Positions 26,871-36,389 of a stretch of DNA of 64,000 nucleotides are shown here, piece by piece. The stretch is from Dietzia psychralcaliphila (lineage in GTDB: Bacteria > Actinomycetota > Actinomycetes > Mycobacteriales > Mycobacteriaceae), in assembly GCF_003096095.1 (NCBI RefSeq), contig NZ_CP015453.1, positions 1,674,001 to 1,738,000 on the forward strand, in the 5' to 3' direction. The position numbers and the translations under genes are program-made. The notes below the pieces were generated by a model. That model was not told the DNA's origin and did no database searches. It saw only the letters and a program-made list of their open reading frames with translations. Every line of letters starts with the position of its first letter. Position 1 is the first letter of the stretch.

Positions 26871-26933
26871 CGAGAGTCGAATTTCTTTCGCCACTGATAG
26901 AATCCGGCTACAAAGCAGGAGGAGAGGATCACC

Positions 26934-27293
26934 GTGGCGACCCTGGGCGAGTTGGAGCGTGCCGTTATGGACGTGATCTGGGACCACAGTGGGCCGGTGA
27001 CGGCGTACGACGTCAAGGGCGTGCTCGACAGCTCCCGGGAGCGCCCACCCGCCGTGACCACCCTGCTCACGGTCTTGAGCCGCCTTGCCCGCAAAGGTCT
27101 GGTCGTCTCGGATCGCACCGCCCGCCCCCACCGCTACCGCGCCGTGGCCACGCGGGAGGATTACACCGCGGAACTCATGCACGAAGTCCTTGGAGACTCC
27201 CGGGACCGGCACGCAGTACTTGCACGATTCGTCGGCGGGGTCTCCAACGATGAGGCGGCGGCGTTACGCACGCTACTGAAGGGAAACGGCTGA
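26934..27293 (+). CDS. BlaI/MecI-family repressor
   Basis: This 119-residue winged-helix repressor is of the BlaI/MecI/CopY family: LGELERAVMDVIWDHSGPVTAYDV, then VTTLLTVLSRLARKGLV as the recognition region, and a C-terminal dimerisation helix. Members repress until cut by a cognate M56 protease. The GTG start has AGGAGG about ten bases upstream. The next gene, 14 bp on, encodes such a protease. Operator dyads in front of cydA, this gene and cydDC suggest that the target is cytochrome bd, not beta-lactamase. In M. tuberculosis BlaI (Rv1846c) is likewise tied to respiratory (ATP synthase) genes. Confidence 0.93.
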   Translation: MATLGELERAVMDVIWDHSGPVTAYDVKGVLDSSRERPPAVTTLLTVLSRLARKGLVVSDRTARPHRYRAVATREDYTAELMHEVLGDSRDRHAVLARFVGGVSNDEAAALRTLLKGNG

Positions 27294-27307
27294 TCCCCCA
27301 GTCGGCG

Positions 27308-28141
27308 ATGTCCACCGGCGCCGTGGGGCTCCTGTTGGCCGGGGTCGCCCTGGCCCTGGCCTGGCCGGTGCCGGTCCTGTTGGCTCGCGCACGCTGGCCG
27401 ATGCACGCCCCGGCCCGCGCGCTCCTTCTCTGGCAGGCCATCGGCCTGGCCGGCGGGGTCTCGATGATCGGGGCACTCGCGCTGATCGGCCGCGCGGTCG
27501 CGCCGATCCATTCCCTGGCCGCAGTCGTCCCCGCAATCCTGCTGGGCTGCTACCTTCTCGCGCACCTGGGTGCGACCGTCGTCCAGGTCACGCGGCAACG
27601 GCGCCGACATTTGACGCTGCTCCAACTACTCACAGCGCCCCACCCGACCCGCGCGCGAACGCGCGTGATCGACGAGGCCGCACCAGTGGCATATTGCATC
27701 CCCCGTGGCGCCGGTTCCGTCACGGTGCTCTCCCAGGGACTTCTCGACAACCTGGATCCAGATGAGCTCGAGGCCGTGATCGCCCACGAACGCGCGCACG
27801 TGGAGCAGCGGCACGACATCTTGCAGCTGGCATTCCGGGCCTGGCGGTCAGCGTTACCGGGGCTGCCCACAGCGGTCCTCGCGGAGACGGAGGTCGCCGC
27901 GATGGTGGAGATGTTGGCCGACGACCAAGCTCGCCGCGAAGTACGCGACGAGGTGGTGGCCCGCGCGATCCTGCGGGTCGGTGCCGCCGACGGTAGCGGT
28001 GAGACCGACAGCGTCGGCGACGACGACCGCAGCGGGAGCAGCAGGAACGAGCGCGGCTGCGGCCACCAGGCCTCCTGCCGCGGCGGCCGCATGAGCGATC
28101 GACTCCGCCGTCTCGGTGCCCCGGCCCCCGGCCATGAGTGA
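27308..28141 (+). CDS. M56-family membrane metallopeptidase (BlaR-like)
   Basis: This 277-residue protein has about three N-terminal membrane helices (residues 5-25, 37-60 and 68-90), then a zinc protease domain with HERAH (the HExxH motif) in VIAHERAHVEQRHD and EMLADDQARR supplying the third ligand region. There is no penicillin-binding sensor domain. It should cleave the BlaI repressor encoded 14 bp upstream on receipt of a membrane signal. The C-terminal 35 residues are charged and lack the last helix usual in this family, so that end may be shifted or shortened. No strong ribosome binding site; translation may depend on blaI. Confidence 0.85.
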   Translation: MSTGAVGLLLAGVALALAWPVPVLLARARWPMHAPARALLLWQAIGLAGGVSMIGALALIGRAVAPIHSLAAVVPAILLGCYLLAHLGATVVQVTRQRRRHLTLLQLLTAPHPTRARTRVIDEAAPVAYCIPRGAGSVTVLSQGLLDNLDPDELEAVIAHERAHVEQRHDILQLAFRAWRSALPGLPTAVLAETEVAAMVEMLADDQARREVRDEVVARAILRVGAADGSGETDSVGDDDRSGSSRNERGCGHQASCRGGRMSDRLRRLGAPAPGHE

Positions 28142-28174
28142 ACGATGCGGATCTGACGGCTCGCTCCGGCTCGT

Positions 28175-31100
28175 TCAGCTGAGTCGGACCACCTGGTCCT
28201 CGGGCCGCCGGTCATCGTGGCGGTGCGAGACCAGGATCACCACCTTGTCATCGGCGGCGGTACGGAGATCTTCCATCATGGCGTCGGCTGTCGGCGTGTC
28301 CAGGTGCGCAGTCGGCTCGTCGAGCAGGAGAACGTCGGCGCGCGTGAGCAGTGCCCGTGCCACCGCCAATCGTTGACGCTCCCCTCCTGATAGGGCCCGA
28401 CCGCCGGCCCCGACCCGGGTGTCCAGACCGTCGGGGAGCGCGTCGAGCAGAACGGTCAAACCGACCCGCTCGAGAACCCGCCGCAGTGCGGCGTCATCGG
28501 GGGCCTGGGCGGCCGGCCTGGATAGGAGGAGATTGCCGCGCAGGGTGGAGTCAAAGACGTAGGCGTCCTGTGGACACCAGGCCACGCGGGATCGCCATTC
28601 CTTTTCGGCGAACGTCGTGATCGGAGAGGTCTCGGCCCAGATCGTGCCGCCACTGAGGGGCAGTGCCCCCATCACGGCGGATAGCAGCGTGGACTTACCC
28701 GATCCGGACGGCCCGTCGAGGAACAACCAGCACCCCGTGCGCGCAACAGCATCCACACCCGCCACGGCCGGTCGCGCAGTGTGCGGATACCGAACACTCA
28801 CTTGCTCCAGCGTCACCGAATTTACGGGCCCGTTCGGCGCACCAACGCCCCACGTGGCCTGCGGGAAGGGGCCCAGTACGGAGCCGAGGCTGTGCAGCAG
28901 TGAGCGCACGGACGGCACACGGTGCACTGCCGAGACCCACGCGGCGAGAGACTCACCCAGCGCCAGGCACAGGAGGGCAATCACACTGGCTCGTTCCGCG
29001 TCCACCGCCGGATCGGTCACTGCCACGAGCACCGCCAGGAGGCCCGTGCCTGCTGTCACCGCCGCCGTGCCGAGCCCGGCGCCGCGGGTCGCGCGCCGTT
29101 CGGCGGCGGACTGCTTCCGGTTTATCTCGTCGAGTTGGTCGACCGCCGCCGCTGCCACCCCGTTACCGCGCAGGTCCGCAGCCGCTGCACTCAATGACGC
29201 CGATCCCCGCACCAGACGAGACCGACCCGCGACCCTGGCTACGTCACCCCCACGTTCGACCGTTGCCACTAGGACCGCGCCGAGGGCCATGGTCGTGACC
29301 AAGCCCGCCCCCACCAGCACGGTGAACTCAGGAGTGACCAACCAGGTGGTGAGTGTGGCTCCCAGCAGTACGGCGACTCCGGAGATCACGGGCGTAACGA
29401 CTCTGGGGAGTTGGTCCCGCAGTTCATCGGCCTGGGTCACGAGGTAGTCCAGGGGCGCCCCACCCTCGAGCAGCCGCCGGGATCCGGTTCCTCGTGCTGC
29501 GATCGTTCGCCAGAGCCGCAGCCGAAGGTCATCGATGGTTCGAAAGGCGGCGTGATGGGTGAGTAATTGTTCGGCGTATGTGGCCACCGAGCGTCCGATC
29601 CCAAACGCTCGAACTCCGACGATCGCCACCAGGAGATACATGATGTACTCCTCGACGCTCGATCGGACGATCAACCATCCCGACAGCGCGGTGAGCGCCA
29701 AGCCCAGCGAGGTGGCGAGCACCGAGATGCCTACCGCCCCCGCCCAGAGCCTGCCGTGGGCACCAATCAGCGCACCGAGTGACAGACGCTGGGCGCCGCC
29801 TGTCTCGTCCGACACCTGCTCGTCCGCCCCCGCGCAGACTCCCTGTTCTGGTCCCCGCCCGTAACGACCCTGATCGGCATTCCCGTCCACAGCGGGGACC
29901 GGGGAGGCGCCGAGATCACCGTCCCGAGCGGCCTCGGTGAGCGCGGATGCGTCATCGTCTGCGCGGCCGGCCTGCCCAGAGATCCGAATAGTGCTCGTGG
30001 CGAGATCAAGTGTCATCGGTTCGTGGCTCGCCAGCACGATCGTGGCACGCTCGGCCCGGCGCACGATCGCGTCCCTGACCAGCTCAGCGGCATGGTGGTC
30101 AAGGTGGGCAGTCGGCTCGTCGAGCACCAGCAGGCGGGCGCCGGCGTCCACGCGGGCCAGTGCGCGCGCCACAGACAGGCGTCGGAGTTCCCCCGGGCTG
30201 AGTTCGGCGGCAGCCGACTCGGCGACCCGGGATAGTCCGACCTCGGCCAGAGCGGCCGCGGGATCCGCGCCATACAACGCGAGTTCCGCGCGTGGGGTGG
30301 CACCGAATACTCGCGGCGACTGGGGTGACCACCCCACGAGGTCAGCCTCGATTCCAGTGACTCGACCATGCACTATCGCATCGACCGGCAGCGCCCCGAC
30401 CAGCGCCGAGAGGAACGTGGACTTACCGGCTCCACTGGCCCCGGTCACGGCGACAATGCCGCTCAGCTCTGCGTCGAGACCAGTCAATGCCGCGGCCCCG
30501 CGACCGGAATAGCGAACCTCGAGCCCTGCGACGCGGACCGTGGCCCCGTGGGCTTCTCGCAGGTCAGTCCCGGGTGCTACCTCGAGATGTTCGCGCACTC
30601 GGTGCAGAGCCGCGAGGCCATCCTGTGACGCATGGAATGCCACCCCGACCCGGCGAAACACGGTAAAGCACTCTGGCGCGAGCAGCAGCGCGAGCAGTGC
30701 GGGCTGTAGGTCCATCGACCCGCCAAGCAAGCGGAGACCCAAGAAGACCGCTACTACCGCCACAGAGATCGTCGCGATGAGCTCAAGTGCCAGGGCGGAC
30801 AGGAACGCCCACCTCAGCGTCTCCTGCGTGCGGCGCCCGTAAATCCGCTGGATGGTGTCCAGCGAGTCCGTCTGCTCCTCGACGCGGCCGAGCCCGACCA
30901 GCACTGGCAGTCCGCGGGCCAGTTCGGCCAGATGGTCAGACAGCCTGGCCAGAGCACGCAACGCCGCATCTGTGCGTTGACCGGTGTGGCGGCCGATCAG
31001 GACCATGAACAGTGGCACCAGCGGGATCGTCACTACAATCGCCAGTGCACTGACCCAGTCGGCGGCGAGGATGCGTACCAGCAGTAGCGGGGGCACCACG

Positions 31101-31585
31101 ATCGCCGCGACTATGGCCGGCACGGATTGCAGGTAGTACTCGTCCAGATCGTCTAAGCCATCCGTGGCGAGCACCGCGGTCCCGCCCCGGGGATCGTGCG
31201 CTTGCACCATGTGGCGCCACAGCCGACCCCGCAGGTTCTGCTTGACGGCGATGGCGACCCTGCGTGCACTCGTCTCGGTCGCCCATTCGGCAGCGGCCCG
31301 CAGCAGCACACCACTCATACCGAGTACCAGGATCGCCCGCACCGACCCGGTCGAGAGGGTGCCGACCGCCAGTCCCGCGATCCCTCGCGCGACAGCCTCC
31401 GCCACCAGCACCAGGCCCAGTGCCCGCAGGGCTGCCAACAGCCCCAGCGCCACGAGGGAGGATCTCGGTGCGGGCCCGAGGTCCGGGCGCGTGGAAATCC
31501 GCTGCACAGTCCGCTCGGCCTCGAGCATCCAGGGATCGATCCCCTGGGCGGGCCGCGTGGTCGACCTGCGCATCACCATCCACAC
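28175..31585 (-). CDS. cydDC: Fused CydDC thiol-reductant ABC exporter
   Basis: This 1136-residue protein carries two complete ABC half-transporters in one chain: CydD-like first (membrane domain residues about 40-320, Walker A TGASGAGKST near 385, ABC signature ELSPGELRRLSVARALA), then CydC-like (membrane domain about 600-880, Walker A DGPSGSGKST near 960, signature ALSGGERQRLAVARALL). CydDC exports glutathione/cysteine-type thiols and is required to assemble cytochrome bd. Mycobacteria keep cydD and cydC separate; fusion is known in some actinobacteria. The start is ambiguous among GTG 31585, ATG 31579 and ATG 31573; GAGG at about 31594 suits the first two. A BlaI dyad lies 51 bp upstream. 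Confidence 0.95.
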   Translation of the reverse strand: MWMVMRRSTTRPAQGIDPWMLEAERTVQRISTRPDLGPAPRSSLVALGLLAALRALGLVLVAEAVARGIAGLAVGTLSTGSVRAILVLGMSGVLLRAAAEWATETSARRVAIAVKQNLRGRLWRHMVQAHDPRGGTAVLATDGLDDLDEYYLQSVPAIVAAIVVPPLLLVRILAADWVSALAIVVTIPLVPLFMVLIGRHTGQRTDAALRALARLSDHLAELARGLPVLVGLGRVEEQTDSLDTIQRIYGRRTQETLRWAFLSALALELIATISVAVVAVFLGLRLLGGSMDLQPALLALLLAPECFTVFRRVGVAFHASQDGLAALHRVREHLEVAPGTDLREAHGATVRVAGLEVRYSGRGAAALTGLDAELSGIVAVTGASGAGKSTFLSALVGALPVDAIVHGRVTGIEADLVGWSPQSPRVFGATPRAELALYGADPAAALAEVGLSRVAESAAAELSPGELRRLSVARALARVDAGARLLVLDEPTAHLDHHAAELVRDAIVRRAERATIVLASHEPMTLDLATSTIRISGQAGRADDDASALTEAARDGDLGASPVPAVDGNADQGRYGRGPEQGVCAGADEQVSDETGGAQRLSLGALIGAHGRLWAGAVGISVLATSLGLALTALSGWLIVRSSVEEYIMYLLVAIVGVRAFGIGRSVATYAEQLLTHHAAFRTIDDLRLRLWRTIAARGTGSRRLLEGGAPLDYLVTQADELRDQLPRVVTPVISGVAVLLGATLTTWLVTPEFTVLVGAGLVTTMALGAVLVATVERGGDVARVAGRSRLVRGSASLSAAAADLRGNGVAAAAVDQLDEINRKQSAAERRATRGAGLGTAAVTAGTGLLAVLVAVTDPAVDAERASVIALLCLALGESLAAWVSAVHRVPSVRSLLHSLGSVLGPFPQATWGVGAPNGPVNSVTLEQVSVRYPHTARPAVAGVDAVARTGCWLFLDGPSGSGKSTLLSAVMGALPLSGGTIWAETSPITTFAEKEWRSRVAWCPQDAYVFDSTLRGNLLLSRPAAQAPDDAALRRVLERVGLTVLLDALPDGLDTRVGAGGRALSGGERQRLAVARALLTRADVLLLDEPTAHLDTPTADAMMEDLRTAADDKVVILVSHRHDDRRPEDQVVRLS

Positions 31586-31635
31586 ACGTCCTCACAGGGG
31601 GTTCACCGCAATTGATCATCGACTCCGCCGTGTAA

Positions 31636-31652
31636 TTCTACATTCCGTAGAA
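31636..31652. promoter_or_regulatory. BlaI-type operator upstream of cydDC
   Basis: TTCTAC (31636-31641), N5, GTAGAA (31647-31652) repeats the dyad found before cydA with the same 6-5-6 geometry. Here it extends further: GTA and TAC stand one base outside each half-site. It lies 51 bp upstream of cydDC. The intergenic stretch also serves sqr on the other strand. Confidence 0.75.
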
Positions 31653-31754
31653 GTACGCGCTGGGACCAGGTCGGCGAACACCGGGTCATCGATGGCATCG
31701 ACGCCAAGGCCGAGCAGTGGATCCTAAAGGGAGACCCTCCATCCGCTGTACTTA

Positions 31755-31772
31755 TATACCTTGGGGGGTACA
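31755..31772 (+). promoter_or_regulatory. CstR/CsoR-like box upstream of sqr
   Basis: TATACCTTGGGGGGTACA contains TACC-N6-GGTA with the G-rich centre typical of CsoR/CstR operators. Three related boxes occur around the CstR gene at 50.6-50.8 kb. It lies 47 bp before the sqr start, so persulfide-responsive derepression of sqr is likely. Confidence 0.6.
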
Positions 31773-31818
31773 TTGCGGGGTGGCAGAACTGCCACAGCTG
31801 CTACGAAAGGCTTCCAAC

Positions 31819-33015
31819 ATGAGCACTCACCATGCAATTCTGATCATCGGTGGAGGCAACGCGGGAATCAGCCTGGCCGCCCGACTGCGCCACGCGGGAC
31901 AGGAGGACGTCGGTCTCATCGAGCCCAGCGATACTCACTACTACCAGCCATTGTGGACCCTGGTCGGCGGTGGATGTGCTCCACAGGAGGAATCTAAACG
32001 CTCGGAGTCCTCCGTGATCCCTCAGGGTGTTGCGTGGATCAAAGACGCAGCCGTCGATATTGATCCGGAGGCACAAACAGTGCTATTAGGATCCGGAGGT
32101 AGGGTTACCTATGACTACCTAGTCGTCTGCCCAGGTATTCAGCTTGATTGGAATAAGGTGCCCGGTATGGCCGAGGCTGTCTCGTCGCCGTCTGCGTCGA
32201 GCAACTACGTCTACGATCTCGCCCCGAAGACCTGGAATCTGATCAAGTCCACCCGGTCTGGGACGGCTATATTCACCCAACCTTCTGGCCCCATCAAGTG
32301 CGCAGGGGCCCCTCAGAAGATTGCGTACCTTGCGGCTGATTATTGGCGGAAGAAGGGGGTACTTGACGACATCCGTGTCGTGTTGGTCCTTCCAACTCCA
32401 GGAATGTTTGGGGTACCAGTGTTCGCCGAGGAGCTTGAGCGCGTAGTCGCCGAATATGGGATCGAAGTCCGCAAGAACAGTGAGATGGTCTCGGTAGATC
32501 CTGAGACGAATACGGCGACCATCGCGGATAATTCTGCTGAGACCCAAGAGGATCTCCACTACACGATGCTACATATGGTGCCTCCCCAGTCGGCGCCAGA
32601 TTGGCTCAAAGCCACGAAGCTCGCCGATCCTGAGGATCCCGGCGGGTACGTTGAAGTCGATATGAACACGCTTCAGCACACGCGTTACCCCAATGTCTTT
32701 GCTTTGGGGGACGCCGGGTCTTCCCCAAACTCCAAGACTGGCGCCGCGATCCGCAAGCAGGCCCCGGTGGTGGCTAAGAACCTTCTCGCTGCCATGAAAG
32801 GCTTCCCGGTTGCTGAACAATACGGGGGCTACTCCTCATGTCCACTCACCACTGCACGAAACAAGATGCTTCTAGCAGAGTTCGACTACACCATGGAACC
32901 GGTCCCCAGTATTCCGATTATCGACACCACGCGTGAGCGTCGAGACATGTGGTACCTCAAGCGCTACGGGCTGCCCACTATGTATTGGAACCTCATCCTC
33001 AAGGGCCGCGCATAG
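31819..33015 (+). CDS. sqr: Sulfide:quinone oxidoreductase
   Basis: This 398-residue membrane-associated flavoprotein oxidises sulfide to persulfide/polysulfide and passes electrons to quinone. [17 protein letters not shown] is the FAD fold. Three cysteines in SQR positions ([20 protein letters not shown] and [14 protein letters not shown]) form the active site, and [18 protein letters not shown] binds FAD near the end. The ATG at 31819 gives the native N-terminus; the frame runs 34 codons further upstream without sense. Its DNA is visibly less GC-rich than its neighbours, suggesting transfer. The CstR-like box ties it to the persulfide locus at 50-55 kb, and the quinol made could feed cytochrome bd. 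Confidence 0.93.
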   Translation: MSTHHAILIIGGGNAGISLAARLRHAGQEDVGLIEPSDTHYYQPLWTLVGGGCAPQEESKRSESSVIPQGVAWIKDAAVDIDPEAQTVLLGSGGRVTYDYLVVCPGIQLDWNKVPGMAEAVSSPSASSNYVYDLAPKTWNLIKSTRSGTAIFTQPSGPIKCAGAPQKIAYLAADYWRKKGVLDDIRVVLVLPTPGMFGVPVFAEELERVVAEYGIEVRKNSEMVSVDPETNTATIADNSAETQEDLHYTMLHMVPPQSAPDWLKATKLADPEDPGGYVEVDMNTLQHTRYPNVFALGDAGSSPNSKTGAAIRKQAPVVAKNLLAAMKGFPVAEQYGGYSSCPLTTARNKMLLAEFDYTMEPVPSIPIIDTTRERRDMWYLKRYGLPTMYWNLILKGRA

Positions 33016-33084
33016 CCGAGCCGGTGGTTGGTGCACTCGCGGCCGAAGAGATTATGGGATTCAGCTCGCGCTTCTCGCGATTCA

Positions 33085-33178
33085 CTGGTGCGACACATTT
33101 GCGCGATGCACTGACAGAGGTGGAGCGTTGATCGGCCCGTGCCTAGGTGCGTCGCAGTAGAGGATCGTCAAACGAGAC
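33085..33178 (+). repeat. Degenerate repeat unit A (also at 55531)
   Basis: CTGGTGCGACAC (33085-33096) and GTAGAGGATCGTCAAACG (33157-33174) recur at 55531 and 55603, with exactly the same 72-base offset. Translated, both copies read W-C-D-T, then G-A-L, then a stop and R-I-V-K-R-D, so they are homologous remnants of one unknown coding or mobile sequence. The rest of 33016-33296 has a weak long-loop hairpin (33218-33259) and no gene. Confidence 0.6.
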
Positions 33179-33300
33179 TTCGCTCAAGGCTTCTGTCCAG
33201 TCCTGACAGACAGGCTCCGCGGCCCTCACGAGGGGCGAGTTTTCGTTGCAGGGGCCGCGAGGAACGTTCGCGCGACGATTCGCCTACTCGCCCGGCCTAG

Positions 33301-35144
33301 GAGACTGCTGAACAAGGCGCTATTGGGGTTGGCGGTCGTGTGAGCGGCGGGCCCGGGCGTCACCGGTGGGATGGCGAGCGGCGTTTTAGGTCAGCACTCT
33401 GGGTGCGACGACCGAGGGTCTTCGGTCCACTTGATGTGATTATGCGCGGTCTCACCGGCCATCGGTGAGAGGCGGCTCCCCTAACTGCTGGTCAGGCCAG
33501 GGCCCAAGCTCCGTTCTGGTGGGTCAGGCCCATGGCTAGCAGTCGACGTAGGTTGAGGGCGGCGGCGCGGTGGTGGAGCCAGCTGTTGTTCTTATCCACC
33601 CCGCGATAGGGCACTCGTCGGGCGCCTCGGGTGAGCCAGGCGATGGAGCGTTCCACCATCGGGCGATGCTGCCGGTAGGTGGCCCGGAAGTCCTCGCCCT
33701 GTGCGCGCTGGCGGTGCTGGCGTTGCAGCACATGGTGCTCGCCCAGCAGCACCGAGCGGCCGGATTGTGAGGTGGTGCACCGCTGGCGCAGCGGACACTG
33801 CCGGCAGGCCGCACCGAACTTCGCCCGGCCCTGCGGCGACACTGTCCGCGTGACATCAGCCGGGCAGGTCAACGTGTTTGCCGCGGCATCGAAGGTGAAG
33901 TCATCCAGACCAAACCCGCCCTCCACAGCGGGCCTGGTCGGCCAGGGTTTGACCAGGGGCAGCCACTGCTTTCCGGCGAGGGTGGCCAGCATGTCTCCGG
34001 TGGCGTACGCCGAGTCTCCGAGCACTTCAATGTGTTCGACGTCTGTAGTGGTGGGATCTGTGGTCACCAGGTCCGCACCGACGGCGGCGTCGGAATTGTC
34101 CGGACCGCTGGCCCGAGTCAGCCGGGCCGCAGTGGTCAGCCCGGTATCGGGTTCGACCACGATGTGGGCTTTGAACCCGTCCTGGCGACGCTGCTGGGTC
34201 TTGTGCGCGTGCCGGGCATCGGGGTCCACGGTAGAGATCACCCGGTCCGGGACGGTGCGGCGGGCGATGCGCCACCGGCCGTCGGTGCCATCGGAATCCT
34301 CGGCGGGCTCGACGTCCTGGCCGGCGACCAATGCCAGCAGCGCCACCGCCTCGGCTGGTCTGCCGCCGGCGGCGGTGATCGCCTCAACATCCAGAGCCTC
34401 AAGCAGTGCCAGAGCGTCTGCGACCAGGGCCGAGACCAGCTCGTCGCGGGCGGCCTGGTCATCCCAGGCAATACGCGGCTTACCGGCCTCGGAGTAATCG
34501 TGCCCGCACACCGCCGCCAACCGGGTGCACTCGGAGGCGATCAGCTCTTTCGCGCCGGGCACTTCGCGGCCGACCCGCCTGATCTGGGCGATGAGTTGGG
34601 TGATCGTGTCCTGACGGGCCACCGCATCATCCAGAACCGTCGAGTCCAGTGCGCGGCGGGTCTTAGTCTTGACCGCTCCGGTCTCGGCGATGACCTGGCG
34701 CACCACCTCGAAGATCCGCTGCGGATTCTCGCTGGCGGCCAGCCGGCGCCGCCAGTAAGTCAACGTCGACGAGTCGAAGCCCTTGGCATCGACCGCGTAC
34801 CCGCACGCGGCCTTCCACCGCAGGTCAAACGTCAACGCATCCACGGCCTCCCGGTCGGAGTGCCCAAACAGAGCCTGAAGCACGATGACCGAGGCGATCA
34901 CCTCCCCCGGGATCGACGGCCGGCCCCGGCCCGAGGGAAACAGATCGGCGAACAACTCCGCCGGGAACAAGCGATCCCGATGCTCGGCCAGCAACGCGAA
35001 CACGCTGCCGGGCTCGAGCAGATGCCCCGCCACCGACTCCACATCCAGCAACTCACGCTGCCGATCCCACTCACCCTGCATGAACCAAGTATTTCAGGCC
35101 CGGGTCACCCCGCGGGGCGGACACCCTGATTGTTCAGCAGTCTC
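33301..35144 (-). mobile_element. IS1182-family element, copy 1
   Basis: This 1844-bp element is bounded by inverted ends GAGACTGCTGAACAA (33301) and its complement ending at 35144. CTAG flanks both ends (33297-33300 and 35145-35148), consistent with a 4-bp target duplication. It carries one transposase gene on the minus strand. The 190 bases at 33301-33491 are non-coding terminal sequence. Confidence 0.92.
33492..35081 (-). CDS. IS1182-family transposase, copy 1
   Basis: This 529-residue DDE transposase is identical in sequence to the one at 40110-41699. The N-terminal part has the DUF772-type region (GRGRPSIPGEVIASVIVLQ, then DREAVDALTFDLRWKAACGY). Acidic catalytic residues sit in RALDSTVLDDAV and EHIEVLGDSAYATGD, with the Glu in PMVERSIAWLTRG. 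A Cys cluster (CRQCPLRQRC) near residue 430 may bind zinc. Full length and apparently functional. Its identity with the other copy shows recent duplication. Confidence 0.95.
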   Translation of the reverse strand: MQGEWDRQRELLDVESVAGHLLEPGSVFALLAEHRDRLFPAELFADLFPSGRGRPSIPGEVIASVIVLQALFGHSDREAVDALTFDLRWKAACGYAVDAKGFDSSTLTYWRRRLAASENPQRIFEVVRQVIAETGAVKTKTRRALDSTVLDDAVARQDTITQLIAQIRRVGREVPGAKELIASECTRLAAVCGHDYSEAGKPRIAWDDQAARDELVSALVADALALLEALDVEAITAAGGRPAEAVALLALVAGQDVEPAEDSDGTDGRWRIARRTVPDRVISTVDPDARHAHKTQQRRQDGFKAHIVVEPDTGLTTAARLTRASGPDNSDAAVGADLVTTDPTTTDVEHIEVLGDSAYATGDMLATLAGKQWLPLVKPWPTRPAVEGGFGLDDFTFDAAANTLTCPADVTRTVSPQGRAKFGAACRQCPLRQRCTTSQSGRSVLLGEHHVLQRQHRQRAQGEDFRATYRQHRPMVERSIAWLTRGARRVPYRGVDKNNSWLHHRAAALNLRRLLAMGLTHQNGAWALA

Positions 35145-35147
35145 CTA

Positions 35148-36122
35148 GGGCGTGTCTCCCATAGCTGAGTGTTGACTCGCGAGACCGTGGCCGGATGGGA
35201 CAGACGAAGTCACGTTTTCGCCAGTTCACCGATGAGCAGTGGGCACGGATCGAGCCCCTGCTGCCCTCGAACGAAGGACGGCAGGGGCATCCGTTCCGCG
35301 ACAATCGCAAGGTCGTCGAGGGCATCATCTACCGCTACCGAGCAGGAATTCCCTGGCGGGACCTGCCGCGGGAGGAGTTCGGGGCCTGGCAGACGGTCTG
35401 GAAGCGTCACGCCCGCTACGCCCGAGACGGCACGTGGGACCGAGTCTTGCAGGCCATCCTTGCCGAGGCCGATGCGGCCGGAAAGATCGACTGGAACGTC
35501 TCGGTAGATGCCACCATCTGCCGAGCCCACCAGCACGGCACAAACACAACGCGCCCTGATCAGGACACAGGGGGCACGATCGAATCACAAGAACCGCCCC
35601 TTCCTGGACTGTGAACCTGCAGGTCACGGCATTGGCCGCTCCCGCGGCGGGCTGACCACCAAGATTCACAGCGCCGTCGACGGTCGCGGCCGGCCGCTGG
35701 CGAGTGTGGTCACCGGCGGCCAACGACACGACGGCGCGATGCTCGAACAGGTCTTGGCCGACATCCACGTCCCGCACCCTGGCCGGGGCAGGCCTCGCAC
35801 CCGTCCCGACGCGGTGATCGCCGACAAGGCGTACTCGTCCGGCACGATCCGCCGCCAGCTCCGCGCCCGTGGAATCACCGCGGCCATCCCCGAGAAGAGC
35901 GACACCATCGCCTCCCGCAAACGCCGAGGCTCCCGCGGTGGCCGGCCTCCGAAACTCAACGCCGACCTCTACAAAGACCGCAACGTCGTCGAGCGATCCT
36001 TCGCGCAGGCCAAGCAGTGGCGAGCTCTGGCCACCCGATACGACAAACTCGCGATCACCTACCGCGCCGCCGTCACGCTCTGCGCAATCCTGACCTGGCT
36101 ACGCCAATTAGGAGACACGCCC
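35148..36122 (+). mobile_element. IS5-family element, copy 1
   Basis: This 975-bp element has inverted ends GGGCGTGTCTCC (35148) and GGAGACACGCCC (to 36122), each flanked by TA, consistent with a TA-type target duplication. It carries a two-frame transposase in the plus orientation. Its left end abuts the CTAG into which IS1182 copy 1 inserted. Confidence 0.9.
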
Positions 36123-36125
36123 TAA
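35195..36125 (+). CDS. IS5-family transposase, copy 1 (two overlapping frames)
   Basis: Two overlapping frames, 35195-35614 (139 residues) and 35508-36125 (205 residues), together encode a DDE transposase, as in IS427-group IS5 elements that use a programmed frameshift. The first frame has the HTH-like DUF4096 region (FTDEQWARIEPLLPS; KVVEGIIYRYRAGIPWRDLP) and the first catalytic Asp in WNVSVDATICRAHQHG. The second supplies GRSRGGLTTKIHSAVDG, the second Asp in VIADKAYSSGTIRR and the Glu in KDRNVVERSFAQAKQWRAL. Frameshifting must occur within the 35508-35614 overlap. About nine in ten residues match copy 2, so the copies are older than the IS1182 pair. Confidence 0.88.
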
Positions 36126-36139
36126 TACGCAGACCTTCC

Positions 36140-36176
36140 ACTAAACGGGCCCTTCACTATGAAGGGCCACTAAACG
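36140..36176. repeat. Hairpin flanked by 8-bp direct repeats (transposon scar)
   Basis: GGCCCTTCA (36148-36156) and TGAAGGGCC (36160-36168) are separated by three bases, and ACTAAACG occurs immediately on each side (36140-36147 and 36169-36176). Two abutting inverted ends within an 8-bp target duplication look like the shrunken remains of an ISL3-type element, whose ends begin GGC-CTTC-like and which duplicate 8 bp. It may also act as a terminator. Confidence 0.6.
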
Positions 36177-36389
36177 ATGCCGAGCTGTAGTTTCTGCGAA
36201 CTCACCCTTCCCCAAATTTCCCCCATCTTCGAGGGCACGAGGGTTCTCCACCATGGTCTCGATCGTTCCAGCCTGTCCTGAGTGTCAGCTCGCCAGCGGA
36301 AGTTCTTGATCAGACCTCCACCTGATCTCCACACAAATACGCGGGCGTACCGGCCAATGTGGAACTCGACCGGAAGACAGGGGCGTGGT
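36177..36389. other. Non-coding stretch between IS5 copy 1 and the copper operon
   Basis: No gene with a plausible start and codon pattern is seen here, and no structured RNA stands out. With the flanking scar it forms the left edge of the IS-bounded cargo. Confidence 0.4.

Noticed and set aside
33218-33259. Terminator after sqr
   Set aside because: The 8-bp stem has a loop of about 26 bases, too weak to support the call.
34032-35129. Plus-strand frame of 365 codons within IS1182 copy 1 (and its equivalent in copy 2)
   Set aside because: Occurs identically in both IS copies only because it is antisense to the transposase; no motif.
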